A stretch of 64,000 nt of DNA from Spirosoma utsteinense (GCF_014282275.1 NZ_VFIA01000011.1:62001-126000), one strand, 5' to 3'; positions 1 through 9,830 are shown, numbered from the stretch's first letter. A program made the numbers and translations. Notes: generated from the letters alone by a model not told the origin.

Positions 1-1082
1 AAATCAGGGGTGGTCTGGCGCTCCTGCGCATATACATACTGCCGTATTTCCTGCTCTGATCCAAGCACATAGGTATAGGATCGGTGCCAGGTATGGTCGC
101 TATCCAGATGCACCATGGGCTGGTTGGCCGTATAGGTGATGGTGTTGCCTGCTTCTGAATTGTCGCGGGCTTGAATGGCATCCATGTTATAGTTGGCCCG
201 AAAATAGCCTGCGGTATACAGCCCAATCAGGCGGGGTTGCCCCTGGTTGGTACCGATCTCTACCCCCTGCCAGGGCTCGGTCAGGCAAAACGACGTTCCC
301 TGATGGGGCACAATGGTCCCATCGCTATTCCGGGCTTCTATGCCATCGGTTACCGTAGCCAGATCATTCGTGTAAGGCGATGACCCATTATAAAAGTGAA
401 CATTTCGGGCTCCATTGATCATCATCATGGGCCACTCCTGCGCTTCGGGGCCATAGAATGTTTTGTCAGGACGCCGATGGGTCAGCCGGACATTGACGTG
501 GACTTTATTGCTGTCTACCCGTACCCATTGCTCATAAATCAACGGTAGCTGGCGCGCGTTCTGATGGGGCCATGACAGGCACTGCGCTTTAGTATAAATC
601 CAGCCGTTGATGTAACCATGAAACAGAATGGGTGATGGATTCCCGCCATCGTCACCGGCCTGGAGCGGGTTATAGCCGATTCCTTTCCAACGGGGTGAAT
701 CATCGGCAAAGCTGCGCGGACCCGCATAAGAACTCATACCCGACTCACGGCCAAGATCCTTGAAATTGATGAGCGGCTGATTCGTTACTTTATCATAAAT
801 CTGGATAGAAGCACCGTAATCCCGGCGTACTTCCAGCCGTAGCGTACCCGACTCCTGAACTGATGTGCGGCCAACGACCCGGCCGTTTATGACGGTTGGG
901 TTATTACTCAGCCATTGGGACTGCGATGCCGGTACGTCAAACGTAAACGGTCCCGGAACATAGGGCAGAATGGGTAATGGCGTAATAACAAGTTCTTCTT
1001 TTACACCACAACCAACAACGAAGGCCACCAGGATGAATAAGACCGCACCGATCCGACTAAGTATACCCAGGACGTTTTTCAT
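1..1082 (-). CDS. Secreted lipoprotein of unknown function (3' part cut off by window edge)
   Basis: An open frame runs on the minus strand from an ATG at 1082 to the left edge without a stop, giving about 360 residues. The N-terminus is a lipoprotein signal: MKN start, one hydrophobic stretch and the lipobox FVVGC (Cys at residue 25), so the mature protein is probably lipid-anchored outside the inner membrane. The rest is rich in aromatic residues, Gly and Asn, with segments such as HGYINGWIY and EPWQGVEIG, in the style of secreted beta-sandwich proteins that handle polysaccharides. I do not recognise the family. A strong terminator at 1290-1323 separates it from the next gene upstream, so it should have its own promoter in 1083-1289. 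The C-terminus is not visible, so domain content is incomplete. Confidence 0.75.
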   Translation of the reverse strand, partial: MKNVLGILSRIGAVLFILVAFVVGCGVKEELVITPLPILPYVPGPFTFDVPASQSQWLSNNPTVINGRVVGRTSVQESGTLRLEVRRDYGASIQIYDKVTNQPLINFKDLGRESGMSSYAGPRSFADDSPRWKGIGYNPLQAGDDGGNPSPILFHGYINGWIYTKAQCLSWPHQNARQLPLIYEQWVRVDSNKVHVNVRLTHRRPDKTFYGPEAQEWPMMMINGARNVHFYNGSSPYTNDLATVTDGIEARNSDGTIVPHQGTSFCLTEPWQGVEIGTNQGQPRLIGLYTAGYFRANYNMDAIQARDNSEAGNTITYTANQPMVHLDSDHTWHRSYTYVLGSEQEIRQYVYAQERQTTPD

Positions 1083-1289
1083 AAAAGGATCGTTTTTATA
1101 CAAGACCTCATTTAACCATTGTAGGTTCAGATCGATACAAAACAACAAAATTTTTATACGCCGTCGATCGCGACCCTATCCTCGGGTTCCATAGCTGCTG
1201 TAACGGTGGAGCAGAAAAGCCCGTGAGGGTAGCGGTGACAGCAATACCTGGTTTTGTGGAATGACAGTCTAACTTGCATACCAAATAAA

Positions 1290-1323
1290 AAACCCAGTCA
1301 GGCACGTGTGTCTGACTGGGTTT
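1290..1323 (-). terminator. Rho-independent terminator of the 1347-4409 gene
   Basis: A perfect 12-bp stem (1290-1301 with 1312-1323) encloses a 10-nt loop. Read on the minus strand, the stem runs into a T-rich tract. It lies just after the stop codon of the gene at 1347. Confidence 0.85.
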
Positions 1324-1346
1324 AAATCCTACTAGTACTGGTTCTT

Positions 1347-4300
1347 TTACTTCGGCGTTGCGTTCCACAACCCATCGGCCATGTGGGCCATACCGTCATC
1401 GTCGGGGTGATTATCCGTTCCGGCATCACCATAAATGCTTGGATTAAGGGCGTAATACCCGTTGATCAGGCGGTTGGGCCACATGTTGGAGAAGTCGGCA
1501 ATGGGGTAATTGCGCTCGGCTCCGATAGCCCGGATAGCCGCATCGTAATTAGGTTTGTCCCATACCGCCGTCGACAGCACGACTTTAGCACCCGGCGACT
1601 GTGAAATCAGTTTATCGATCAGGTCCTTCAACCGATTCTGATACTGTGCCGGGTTGTTGATTTCCCAGTCCGTTACGTTTTCGCCCAGACGGATATAAAT
1701 AATGTCGGGTTTCCAGGCAGCAACCGGATCGAACCGGCTCAGATCGATACCATTTTTGGTACTCTGCCCCTCCCAATAGGGGCCAGTTGCTTCATCCAGT
1801 TGACCACCCATGTTCCAGCTGGCCAGTGTTCGGTTCTCGACCGATGGGTTGAGGGACTGGTGTTTAGCCGACATCAGGTGAACATAGTCCTTATCAGGCG
1901 ATGTAGCTGCCATGCCCCGCTTCGGGTTTTTATCGTTGACGATAAAAAACGGGCTGCCACCGTGTAACGTGATCGAGTTACCCACATAGAGTACCCGCTC
2001 GTATTTTTTACCGCTGCTGACGGGGCAGGCCGTAACCGTTAGTTGACTGGATGGCGCACTGACACAGCCATTGACCGTACAGGTAGCCGTATACGTACCA
2101 GCCGCATTGACACTAATGCTGGAACCACTTTGCCCACCCGACCAGAGCACCGTACCGGTACAACCGGCTGCGGTTAAGGTAACCGTTGAGTTGTTACAGA
2201 CCTGCGTTTCTCCTTCAGCACTTACAGTAGGTGCAGGCGGTGGCGTACAGCCAGAGACCGGGCCGCTTCCTTCGTCGGTTACAGGGTACAGTTGTTTGCC
2301 CGTGCTGGGTACGCTGAAACTGAACGAGCACCCGTTCCCCTGATCGCCCGATTGACGAACCGAAAGAGTATACGTACCGGTATTCATGTTGGAAAGTGCC
2401 CAGAACCGGATGTCGTTCTGAATTTTATTGGTGTTGGTCCAATCTACCGTAGTAGGGCCGCTCAGCCTGATCTGTGGCGTACCAGCCGACGCGTTTATCT
2501 GAATACTGATCGAGTTGTTACCCCCATCCCACAGATAACTGATTGTACTGATGCTGGCAGCGCAGCCGTTACCCGTTGCTGGCGGGGTAACCGTCACCGG
2601 TGCCGGTGGGGTGGTCGTGGGCGGTGTCGGTACAGGCGGTGTGCCGTCGCAGGTGGCCTGGCGCGACCAGGTGTAGGTGATGGTCTTGCCCGACTGCTCG
2701 ACATAGATCGTGAAGGGAGGGGTATCGGCGTTGACCCGCGAGCCCTGATCCAGGTACTGGTTAGGGTCGGTGGTCCAGCCCGTAATCCCCGTTGCCCGGT
2801 AGCGAATGGTGGTCCCATCGCCCCCGCTGGTGTTAAAGGTGATCGCTCCACTGGTACAGTTATACGTCGGGGCCAGCATCGTCAGTGCGCCACTTGTGGT
2901 GGTGGTTACGGGTGGGGTGACCGTCACGGGTGCCGGTGGCGTAGTCGTGGGCGGTGTGGGTGCAGGCGCTGTGCCGTCGCAGGTAGCCTGGCGCGACCAG
3001 GTGTAGGTGATGGTCTTGCCCGACTGCTCGACATAGATCGTGAAGGGAGGGGTATCGGCGTTGACCCGCGAGCCCTGATCCAGGTACTGGTTAGGGTCGG
3101 TGGTCCAGCCCGTAATCCCCGTTGCCCGGTAGCGAATGGTGGTCCCATCGCCCCCGCTGGTGTTAAAGGTGATCGCTCCACTGGTACAGTTATACGTCGG
3201 GGCCAGCATTGTCAGCGCGCCACCTGTAGTGGTGGTTACGGGCGGGGTGACCGTCACGGGTGCCGGTGGCGTAGTCGTGGGCGGTGTCGATGGCGCTGTC
3301 GTTGATGTTGAGGGGGGCACTGTTGTCGTGGTAGCCGGTGGCGTGGTGACTGGTGGCTTCCCTGTTCCGGGGCATACATCCGTACGTTGTGGGCTCATCG
3401 AGAGATCAGTGGACGAATCGGCCGGTCTTACTGATATAGACAGCACCGTATTTGATTTGTAATAATCCGGAATAACCCAGACATAGCCATACTCATTGAA
3501 GTCATTCGCACCAAATGCAGCGGCCACGTCGCGCCGGTGCTGATCGGCCATGACCGTAGCTGCTTTTACACCGTTGATGTAAATATCAACTTCCTGCGAT
3601 TTACTCAGATCGCTGGTATTGACGATCCAGCCAGAAACAGCATCACAGGCGGCATAATCCAGAAAACCCTGATAGGCAGCAGCTGCAGCCCGGGCAGCGC
3701 CCATATCGGTAGCGCTGGTGACGACATACAGTGTTAGATCGGTGGGATTGGACGAGGCAGCAGTCGCTTTCTGTTGTTGAGAGAGTGTCTTTCCGGGTGC
3801 CAACGTTTCGAGCGTCACGGCCGACTTCTCGGCAAATAGGCTTTGGTCATTGGCCTGCCCATGGCTACGCAGAAGCCGGAAACTCGTACCGGCGGTCACC
3901 GACCTGAAATAGCCTTTGATGTGATAGGTCAACACGGGCTGAGTCGCATAGGAAAGGTTACCGACTACATAATCGGTGAAGTCCCCCCCTGTTTGTTCAA
4001 AACCCGGCGGCAGTATCATCTTCAGGGTATAGGCATTGGAGCCTGGTACGTAGAATAGCTGATTGGGTGTGATGTTCAGCAGTTGAGCCGTTATGGTCAG
4101 GTTTACCTCCTCGTTCAGTACGACCTGGCGTTTGTCGGACTGAATCAGAAATCGAATGGGATCGGGGCTTGCCTTGACAAGCCGACTGCCATCCGCCCAC
4201 AGGCTGGCTTGATAGTTCTCCAGAGCACTAGCCTGGGGCATACCCGTGTTATAAAGCGTTGGTGCTGGTGCAGCAGTTGATCGGTTGGAAACTGCTTCCG

Positions 4301-4409
4301 GAACTGGCGCGTGGCCAGAGCCAGCGAAAACCGAATTACCGTTATGTACTGGTAGGCATAATCCTAACAGCATCATCAATCTTAACGGGGCACTAAAGAC
4401 GTTGGTCAT
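1347..4409 (-). CDS. Secreted multidomain protein with tandem repeats and C-terminal SGNH/GDSL hydrolase-like domain
   Basis: This 1020-residue protein starts with an export signal (hydrophobic LMMLLGLCL). Residues about 60-250 form a beta-rich module, followed by a Pro/Thr linker (about 350-395), two nearly identical 110-residue units (about 386-605), an unrelated beta module, an Ig-like stretch near 705-790, and a C-terminal domain from about 800. That last domain has SGNH hydrolase marks: YVGNSIT (block I Ser), RLGEN (block III) and DNHPDDDGMAH (the Asp-x-x-His end motif). SGNH enzymes remove or transfer acyl groups, often on polysaccharides, so an extracellular esterase tied to several binding modules is plausible; the substrate is unknown. 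There is no type IX sorting tail. The tandem units look recently duplicated. Confidence 0.85.
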   Translation of the reverse strand: MTNVFSAPLRLMMLLGLCLPVHNGNSVFAGSGHAPVPEAVSNRSTAAPAPTLYNTGMPQASALENYQASLWADGSRLVKASPDPIRFLIQSDKRQVVLNEEVNLTITAQLLNITPNQLFYVPGSNAYTLKMILPPGFEQTGGDFTDYVVGNLSYATQPVLTYHIKGYFRSVTAGTSFRLLRSHGQANDQSLFAEKSAVTLETLAPGKTLSQQQKATAASSNPTDLTLYVVTSATDMGAARAAAAAYQGFLDYAACDAVSGWIVNTSDLSKSQEVDIYINGVKAATVMADQHRRDVAAAFGANDFNEYGYVWVIPDYYKSNTVLSISVRPADSSTDLSMSPQRTDVCPGTGKPPVTTPPATTTTVPPSTSTTAPSTPPTTTPPAPVTVTPPVTTTTGGALTMLAPTYNCTSGAITFNTSGGDGTTIRYRATGITGWTTDPNQYLDQGSRVNADTPPFTIYVEQSGKTITYTWSRQATCDGTAPAPTPPTTTPPAPVTVTPPVTTTTSGALTMLAPTYNCTSGAITFNTSGGDGTTIRYRATGITGWTTDPNQYLDQGSRVNADTPPFTIYVEQSGKTITYTWSRQATCDGTPPVPTPPTTTPPAPVTVTPPATGNGCAASISTISYLWDGGNNSISIQINASAGTPQIRLSGPTTVDWTNTNKIQNDIRFWALSNMNTGTYTLSVRQSGDQGNGCSFSFSVPSTGKQLYPVTDEGSGPVSGCTPPPAPTVSAEGETQVCNNSTVTLTAAGCTGTVLWSGGQSGSSISVNAAGTYTATCTVNGCVSAPSSQLTVTACPVSSGKKYERVLYVGNSITLHGGSPFFIVNDKNPKRGMAATSPDKDYVHLMSAKHQSLNPSVENRTLASWNMGGQLDEATGPYWEGQSTKNGIDLSRFDPVAAWKPDIIYIRLGENVTDWEINNPAQYQNRLKDLIDKLISQSPGAKVVLSTAVWDKPNYDAAIRAIGAERNYPIADFSNMWPNRLINGYYALNPSIYGDAGTDNHPDDDGMAHMADGLWNATPK
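2594..3253 (-). repeat. Two direct 330-bp coding repeats
   Basis: Two adjacent 330-bp units (about 2594-2923 and 2924-3253) inside the gene at 1347-4409 are almost identical at the DNA level, including third codon positions, with only a handful of differences by eye. Each encodes a Pro/Thr-rich linker plus a compact domain with two cysteines (YNCTSG and QATCDG). Confidence 0.9.
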
Positions 4410-5009
4410 AGAGCACAGGAAAAGTAAGTAAATTATATAAGTCCAGGCAATAGGGTTGGTTACAAAAACTGTACCAAAAATTTTGTATATCTATTATTAG
4501 CCAAATAGGCTTTTTAGTAAACTTATTTGGCATTATACCTTACATACAAGTCCTTTTAATTAAAGAAGCAAAGCATTTTCAAATAAGTAGATTCCGTCTT
4601 ATACGGATCGGAAAAATAGTACAATAAAAATGGGTTTGACAAGCTCACTAAATAGGAAAATCTATACCTGAATATCCTGAGTCAAGCTAATTACCCTATG
4701 AACACGAGTTAATGTAGCTGACTGTAAACTAGTTTGACCAGTTCAGGACTAGTAGGAAATACCAGATTGTCGCAAAAAAATAGATGGTAATTAATGAGAT
4801 TTAAACATATCTTGACTACAGGACAAGTAGATAAATACCGTAATGAGCCAGCCGACGAACCGGCCAGGCTCACTTATTACGCTTCTGACAGCCGGAAATC
4901 ACTGACCGAACGGATACGATTGGTAACAACCCGACATTGACCAGGCCATCGGGTAGAATTTAGGGACTCCGTTCAGCAAGAACCGGGATTTGAACGTAAT
5001 TTTGCCCCT
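4410..5009. other. Intergenic region between divergent genes
   Basis: This 600-bp stretch separates the divergent genes at 4409 and 5010. It is clearly richer in A+T than its surroundings from about 4410 to 4850, and no coding frame of credible composition is present. It must carry the promoters for both neighbours. The only box I can point to is TAATTTTG at 4997-5004. Confidence 0.6.
4997..5004 (+). promoter_or_regulatory. Possible -7 box of the 5010 gene
   Basis: TAATTTTG matches the Bacteroidota -7 consensus TAnnTTTG. It ends 5 nt before the ATG at 5010, which would give an almost leaderless mRNA. No TTTG-like -33 element is present at the usual spacing, so this is a weak call. Confidence 0.35.
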
Positions 5010-6776
5010 ATGTCCACCAGATCACCCCGCATCACGCTTCTTTTACTAGGGGCTATAGTACTATTGGCGTTTGGCCTGCGCTTATACCGGGCCGGTACAT
5101 ACGGCGTTTTTTTTGATGAAAAAGCCACGCTGCTGGTCAGCCAGGGTGTCTGTGTTGAAGGGTATAATCAAAAAGATGTCTTCGGCAAACCAACCTTTAC
5201 ACCGGCCGACTACTGGCGGCCAAAAACAACTACCGATTATATAGAGGCCATTATCCGGGGCGACATCGGTAACAGTCCGGCTTACTATGTACTGCTGCAT
5301 GGCTGGCTAAACGTGTTTGGACTTGGCGACTGGTCGCTACGGATGCCATCGGTGCTGTTCAGCACGCTAACGGTTCTCATGCTGTTCTTATTCGTCAGGC
5401 GGCATTTCAGGTCCGATACCCTGGCACTGGTCAGTGCGACAGTAGCCGCCGTAGAGCCTTTTTTTGTATCGTACAGCCACATGGCCCGCAACTATTCGAT
5501 GACGTTTTTCCTGACGTTGCTGGCCACTCACCTATTTCTGCTCATCCTCGAAAAAGCCCCCGACCGTCGATCACCCATTGGTTTGTACCTGGCCTACGGG
5601 CTGGTCTTCATTACATCGGTCCTGTCCCACTACCTGACCGTAACGGTATTCTTATGCCACGGGCTATATGCGCTTCTTTACCTGCGGAACCTTCGCTCCT
5701 GGGTAGCGCTGGGATTGGCGGGCGCAAGTGGATTGGGTTTACTATCACTTTGGTTTTTGTACGGCGGAGGGAAATACACGTTTTTCACCCTCAACGCGCA
5801 GGCCGAATTTTACCGTAACATTGCCCTCACCAATCCGCTCGGGTCCGAGTTCGGTACCGTTCTGCCCGCTACGCTACCGAATATTGCCAAACGGGCCGCT
5901 CCCATTTTTACCGATCTGTTCATTATCACCAATGGCTTAGGTTCAGCGCTGATCGGGTTACGCAATTCGGCCCTGGCCCTGGCACTGGGCGGGGCTTCTG
6001 CTTTGGTCATGCATCGGTATTGGTCGGTGGCCAAACCGCCGGTCTGGGTATATGGTGCCGTTCCTGTATTGCTACTGGTTGGTCTGCCCATTTATACGGT
6101 CGTCCCGTTCCGCTTTCTGGTCCTTTCAGCGGCTTTACCGTTCTTCTATTTAATAGCCCGGTACATCCGGGATCGTACCGACAGCCAGACGAAACCCCTG
6201 GTCGTCGGCTTGCTCCTGCTGGCTTTTATACCCACGCTCTTCCTGTTGTTTATGTCATGGCGGTCCGGTCATACGTTCGGCATCACCCAGCGCTATTCCG
6301 GCTTTTCGTTTCCGTATGTATGCATTCTTATTGCGATGGGACTTCGGCAGCTAACGACGCTGCGCTGGTGGTTTAGTATGCCGCTGGTCCTTGTGCTGCT
6401 CGTCCAGTCGGCCTTCATCGTGCAGCTATTGGGTAAGATCTACGACGACATCGAACCCAAGTACACTTACTTCGACCGGGCCCGGATACCCAACCCCTAC
6501 TTGTCGTCGGCAAAGGCCCTGATCGATCAGTATACTCCCGGCGATACGATCGTGTACCCCAACCGGCAGCGGGAAATTTACGTGGAAGAGGTCGAGACGA
6601 ATACCTTCCCGGCATCGGTGTTCGACGCCCAGATCGCCAACCTGTATTTACCCAAAGAGGCCCGGTACATCCAGCGCATCAATCCGGCCGAACGCGACCG
6701 GATCATTCTCATCAAGGGAAAAACAGGCGAGAAAATCACTATTTTTGACTTCCAGGGAACCAAGTACCGGTACTAG
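5010..6776 (+). CDS. Polytopic membrane glycosyltransferase, GT39/PMT-like (GT-C fold)
   Basis: A 588-residue integral membrane protein with about ten hydrophobic segments. The first extracytoplasmic loop after TM1 has the Asp-Glu pair (FFDEKA, D36/E37) where GT-C enzymes keep their catalytic acid, followed by a typical PMT_2 stretch (SPAYYVLLHGW, DWSLRMPSV). GT39 and ArnT-type enzymes take a sugar from a polyprenyl phosphate and attach it to a protein or lipid outside the membrane. The downstream fusion protein at 7796 carries a polyprenyl-phosphate glycosyltransferase domain that could supply such a donor. The soluble C-terminal tail (after about residue 480) is probably periplasmic. Family is confident; substrate is not known. 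Confidence 0.85.
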   Translation: MSTRSPRITLLLLGAIVLLAFGLRLYRAGTYGVFFDEKATLLVSQGVCVEGYNQKDVFGKPTFTPADYWRPKTTTDYIEAIIRGDIGNSPAYYVLLHGWLNVFGLGDWSLRMPSVLFSTLTVLMLFLFVRRHFRSDTLALVSATVAAVEPFFVSYSHMARNYSMTFFLTLLATHLFLLILEKAPDRRSPIGLYLAYGLVFITSVLSHYLTVTVFLCHGLYALLYLRNLRSWVALGLAGASGLGLLSLWFLYGGGKYTFFTLNAQAEFYRNIALTNPLGSEFGTVLPATLPNIAKRAAPIFTDLFIITNGLGSALIGLRNSALALALGGASALVMHRYWSVAKPPVWVYGAVPVLLLVGLPIYTVVPFRFLVLSAALPFFYLIARYIRDRTDSQTKPLVVGLLLLAFIPTLFLLFMSWRSGHTFGITQRYSGFSFPYVCILIAMGLRQLTTLRWWFSMPLVLVLLVQSAFIVQLLGKIYDDIEPKYTYFDRARIPNPYLSSAKALIDQYTPGDTIVYPNRQREIYVEEVETNTFPASVFDAQIANLYLPKEARYIQRINPAERDRIILIKGKTGEKITIFDFQGTKYRY

Positions 6777-6831
6777 CTCAACCCGAACGAGCATCGTCAA
6801 ACGGACGTACTCAACACTGATCAACAGACAA

Positions 6832-7650
6832 ATGACAACAAAACCTATTGATATACAATCACTTCGCGGACAACTTAGGCTTCGTCTGCTGGGCCTCTAC
6901 AACCAGGCCCATGCTGGCCACATTGGCTGTTCGCTCAGTTGCATCGACCTCATGATCGCTACCCTGATCCTGCGCAAACGCCCCCAGGATACATTTCTGC
7001 TTTCGAAAGGACATGCGGCTGCGGCTCTTTATGCCTGTCTCAATTACCTGGGGGATATCTCGGATGACGAGCTGGCTACCTATTATAAGAATGGTACCAC
7101 CCTACCCGCCCACCCGGCACCTAACCAGCACAAAGGCATCCCCTTTGCAACCGGTTCGCTGGGCCATGGCCTGCCCATTGGGGTAGGCATTGCGCACGCG
7201 GGTAAACTGTTGGGCGACGACTCGCGGGTCTACGTACTTATGTCGGACGGCGAAACCAACGAAGGTACGACCTGGGAGGCTGCCCACTTCGCCTTACAGC
7301 ATAAACTGGATAACCTGGCCGTGCTCATCGACAAAAATGGCCTACAGGGCTTTGGCCGTACGGCTGATGTGTTTGGCGATACGGCCGATGTGCGTATCTG
7401 GGAAACTATGGGTTTTGAGACGATTGAAGTGGATGGTCATGATGTGGAAGCTGTACTGGCCGGGCTCGACAATTTCCAGGCCAGCGGCACGGGCAAACCC
7501 AAGCTGGTAATTGCCCATACGGTCAAAGGTAAAGGGGTTTCGTATATGGAAAACCGGCTGGAATGGCACTACCTGCCCATGACACCGGCTCAGTATGAAC
7601 AGGCTTGTGCGGATGTGTCAGCCCTGTTTCCGGTAAGCCTGCCTGCCTGA
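6832..7650 (+). CDS. Transketolase, N-terminal (thiamine diphosphate-binding) subunit
   Basis: This 272-residue protein covers only the N-terminal half of transketolase. It has SKGHAAAALY, the GSLGHGLPIGVG segment and the ThDP/Mg motif SDGETNEG followed about 20 residues on by DKNG. I start it at the ATG at 6832; the same frame is open upstream to 6745 but overlaps the preceding gene and has no conserved residues. The pyrimidine-binding half is a separate gene at 9831, with an epimerase-glycosyltransferase fusion between them. Transketolase moves a two-carbon ketol unit between sugars. A split pair inside a glycan cluster may make a special sugar rather than serve the pentose phosphate pathway; that role is inferred from context. 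Confidence 0.9.
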   Translation: MTTKPIDIQSLRGQLRLRLLGLYNQAHAGHIGCSLSCIDLMIATLILRKRPQDTFLLSKGHAAAALYACLNYLGDISDDELATYYKNGTTLPAHPAPNQHKGIPFATGSLGHGLPIGVGIAHAGKLLGDDSRVYVLMSDGETNEGTTWEAAHFALQHKLDNLAVLIDKNGLQGFGRTADVFGDTADVRIWETMGFETIEVDGHDVEAVLAGLDNFQASGTGKPKLVIAHTVKGKGVSYMENRLEWHYLPMTPAQYEQACADVSALFPVSLPA

Positions 7651-7795
7651 GGTATTTACCGTTTTCACCGATCAATTATCCGACCGCCTGACCGCAACTA
7701 AAACAGCAATCCCAGTCTATTCTCCGCGCCGTTGCCTACTAAACCCGTTGGCCGTCGCCGGATTTCCAGCCATTTCCTTTAATATTGCGGCCTGA

Positions 7796-9814
7796 ATGAA
7801 TCAGCCTGCACCCATTTTGCTATCATCTTCTATTGCCCAGCTTAAGGGCCCCATCGTCGTCTTCGGCGCCAGCGGCTTCATAGGCGCCAATCTCTTCGAG
7901 CAACTCTTTCGCGTCAGAGAACGCCATGGATCGGCCGATGTTTACGCCCTTACCCACGACGCTACCAAAGCCTGGCGCCTGAAACTCCTCGACGCCCCCG
8001 CCGAGAACATCGTTCACTGCGATATCCTTTCGACAACGTCGGTAAAAGATGTTTTTGAGCGCATTCAGCCCAAAACCGTTTTCAACCTGGCGGCCTACGG
8101 TGCCTACAGTAAGCAGAAAAACGTGGGGCTCACCTACGAGACCAATGTCCTGGGCACAGTCAACATCCTGGAAAACTGTACCTCCGACATGGTCTACATC
8201 CATGCCGGCAGCAGTTCGGAGTACGGCTTCAACTGTACGGCACCGAAGGAAACCGACCCCGTCGAACCCAATAGTCATTACGCTGTCTCGAAAGTATCGG
8301 CCGCCTACACCCTTGAATACTACGCCCGGGTCCATCAGCTAAATACCCTTAACCTCCGGCTTTATTCTATTTACGGGGGCTGGGAAGAACCCGACCGGCT
8401 TATACCCCGTCTCGTAGAAGAAAACCGAAAAGGGTCATTACCACCCCTGGTCTCGCCCGATATCAGCCGTGACTTCGTCTACGTCGACGACTGCGTGGGT
8501 GCTTTTGTGCAGGCGGCCCTGCGGGTGAACCCTACTATCCGGGGGCGCTCCTACAACATTGCCACCGGCCAGAAAACCACTATGCGGGAGCTGGTGGAGG
8601 TAGCCCGGCAAACCTTTGGCCTAAGCCAGGAGCCCGTCTGGGGCAGCATGGGTAACCGCGCCTGGGACCTCTCGGACTGGTACGGCGATCCAGCCGCAGC
8701 TGCGACAGATCTGGGCTGGACGGCGACAACGTCCCTCAGCGAGGGGTTGCGCCAAACGGCCGACTGGCAGCGAAGTCATCACTATGAGGAACGGGTGATT
8801 CCCGCCTTCCAGACACCCACGCTGAACCCGGTCATCACGCCTATCATTGCCTGTTACAAAGATGCCCAGGCCATACCCTTCATGTATGAGCGGCTGGTGA
8901 CGATGTTCAACCAGATCAAGGTGCGCTACGAGATTATCTTCGTCAACGATAATTCGCCCGACAACACCGACGAGGTGCTGGATGCTATTTGTGCCAGGGA
9001 CCCCAACGTGATTGCCATCAAGCACTCGCGCAACTTCGGCTCGCAGTCGGCTTTTCTGAGCGGCATGGAGATAGCGACCGGCGATGCGGTGGTACTGATG
9101 GACGGAGACTTGCAGGACCCCCCCGAAGTGATTCCTCAGTTCGTTGAGAAATGGCAGCAGGGCTACGACGTGGTATACGGCGTTCGGGTGCAACGTGAAA
9201 TGGCTCCCCATGTCCACTTCTTTTACAAACAGTTCTACCGGCTATTCAAACGAACCGCTTATATCGATATCCCGGTCGATGCGGGCGACTTCTCGATCAT
9301 CGACCGCAAGGTGGTGCGTGAGCTGGTGAGCCTGCCCGAAACCGAGCAGTTCCTGCGGGGTTTGCGGGCCTGGGTGGGATTCAAACAAACGGGGGTCGAC
9401 TACGTGCGGCCTGAGCGCATGTTCGGGGTGTCGACCAATAACTGGACCAAGAACATTGGCTGGGCCAAGAAGGCGATCTTCTCCTTCAGTTTCGCTCCGC
9501 TGGAACTGATGACCTACGCGGGCTTTGTGCTGACGGGCCTGTCGATGCTGGGTGTCGTCTGGCAAATTATTTCCCGACTCTTTAACTTCGACCCGAACAC
9601 GCCCTATGGAATATCCACCGTTATTGTACTGGTGATGTTCTTTGGCGGTATAAACCTGCTGGGTATTTCCTTCCTGGGTGAATACATCAGCAAGATCTTT
9701 GAAGAGACCAAAAAACGGCCGAAATTCATCCGGACAATGGTTCGCAAGGGCGATCGGGTGTACAAAACAGCCGCTGAGATTGGTACCCTGGTCGAACAAC
9801 GCAAGAGTAAATAA
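7796..9814 (+). CDS. Fusion of nucleotide-sugar epimerase/dehydratase (SDR) and GT2 polyprenyl-phosphate glycosyltransferase
   Basis: A 672-residue two-part protein. Residues about 19-325 are an extended SDR: FGASGFIGAN nucleotide-binding loop, SSSEYG, and the YxxxK pair in YAVSK, close to sugar 4-ketoreductases and epimerases acting on NDP-deoxysugars. Residues about 344-672 are a GT2 domain of the GtrB/ArnC/dolichyl-phosphate mannose synthase type: VNDNSPDNT, the MDGDLQDPP metal motif, then two membrane segments (about 575-595 and 605-630). The simplest reading is that one chain makes an NDP-sugar and loads it on undecaprenyl phosphate at the cytoplasmic face. The frame is continuous, with no sign of a sequencing error at the joint. 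It lies between the two transketolase genes. Confidence 0.88.
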   Translation: MNQPAPILLSSSIAQLKGPIVVFGASGFIGANLFEQLFRVRERHGSADVYALTHDATKAWRLKLLDAPAENIVHCDILSTTSVKDVFERIQPKTVFNLAAYGAYSKQKNVGLTYETNVLGTVNILENCTSDMVYIHAGSSSEYGFNCTAPKETDPVEPNSHYAVSKVSAAYTLEYYARVHQLNTLNLRLYSIYGGWEEPDRLIPRLVEENRKGSLPPLVSPDISRDFVYVDDCVGAFVQAALRVNPTIRGRSYNIATGQKTTMRELVEVARQTFGLSQEPVWGSMGNRAWDLSDWYGDPAAAATDLGWTATTSLSEGLRQTADWQRSHHYEERVIPAFQTPTLNPVITPIIACYKDAQAIPFMYERLVTMFNQIKVRYEIIFVNDNSPDNTDEVLDAICARDPNVIAIKHSRNFGSQSAFLSGMEIATGDAVVLMDGDLQDPPEVIPQFVEKWQQGYDVVYGVRVQREMAPHVHFFYKQFYRLFKRTAYIDIPVDAGDFSIIDRKVVRELVSLPETEQFLRGLRAWVGFKQTGVDYVRPERMFGVSTNNWTKNIGWAKKAIFSFSFAPLELMTYAGFVLTGLSMLGVVWQIISRLFNFDPNTPYGISTVIVLVMFFGGINLLGISFLGEYISKIFEETKKRPKFIRTMVRKGDRVYKTAAEIGTLVEQRKSK

Positions 9815-9830
9815 CTGATTTTGACAGTAC

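Noticed and set aside
2594-3253. Possible CRISPR-like array
   Set aside because: The repeat is two 330-bp coding units in frame, without short repeat-spacer structure.
2292-3305. 337-codon plus-strand open frame
   Set aside because: It lies antisense to the repeated Pro/Thr-coding region of the minus-strand mosaic protein; Arg/Gly-rich low-complexity translation is a mirror of that repeat.
8621-9217. 198-codon minus-strand frame inside the fusion gene
   Set aside because: Antisense to well-conserved SDR and GT2 sequence.
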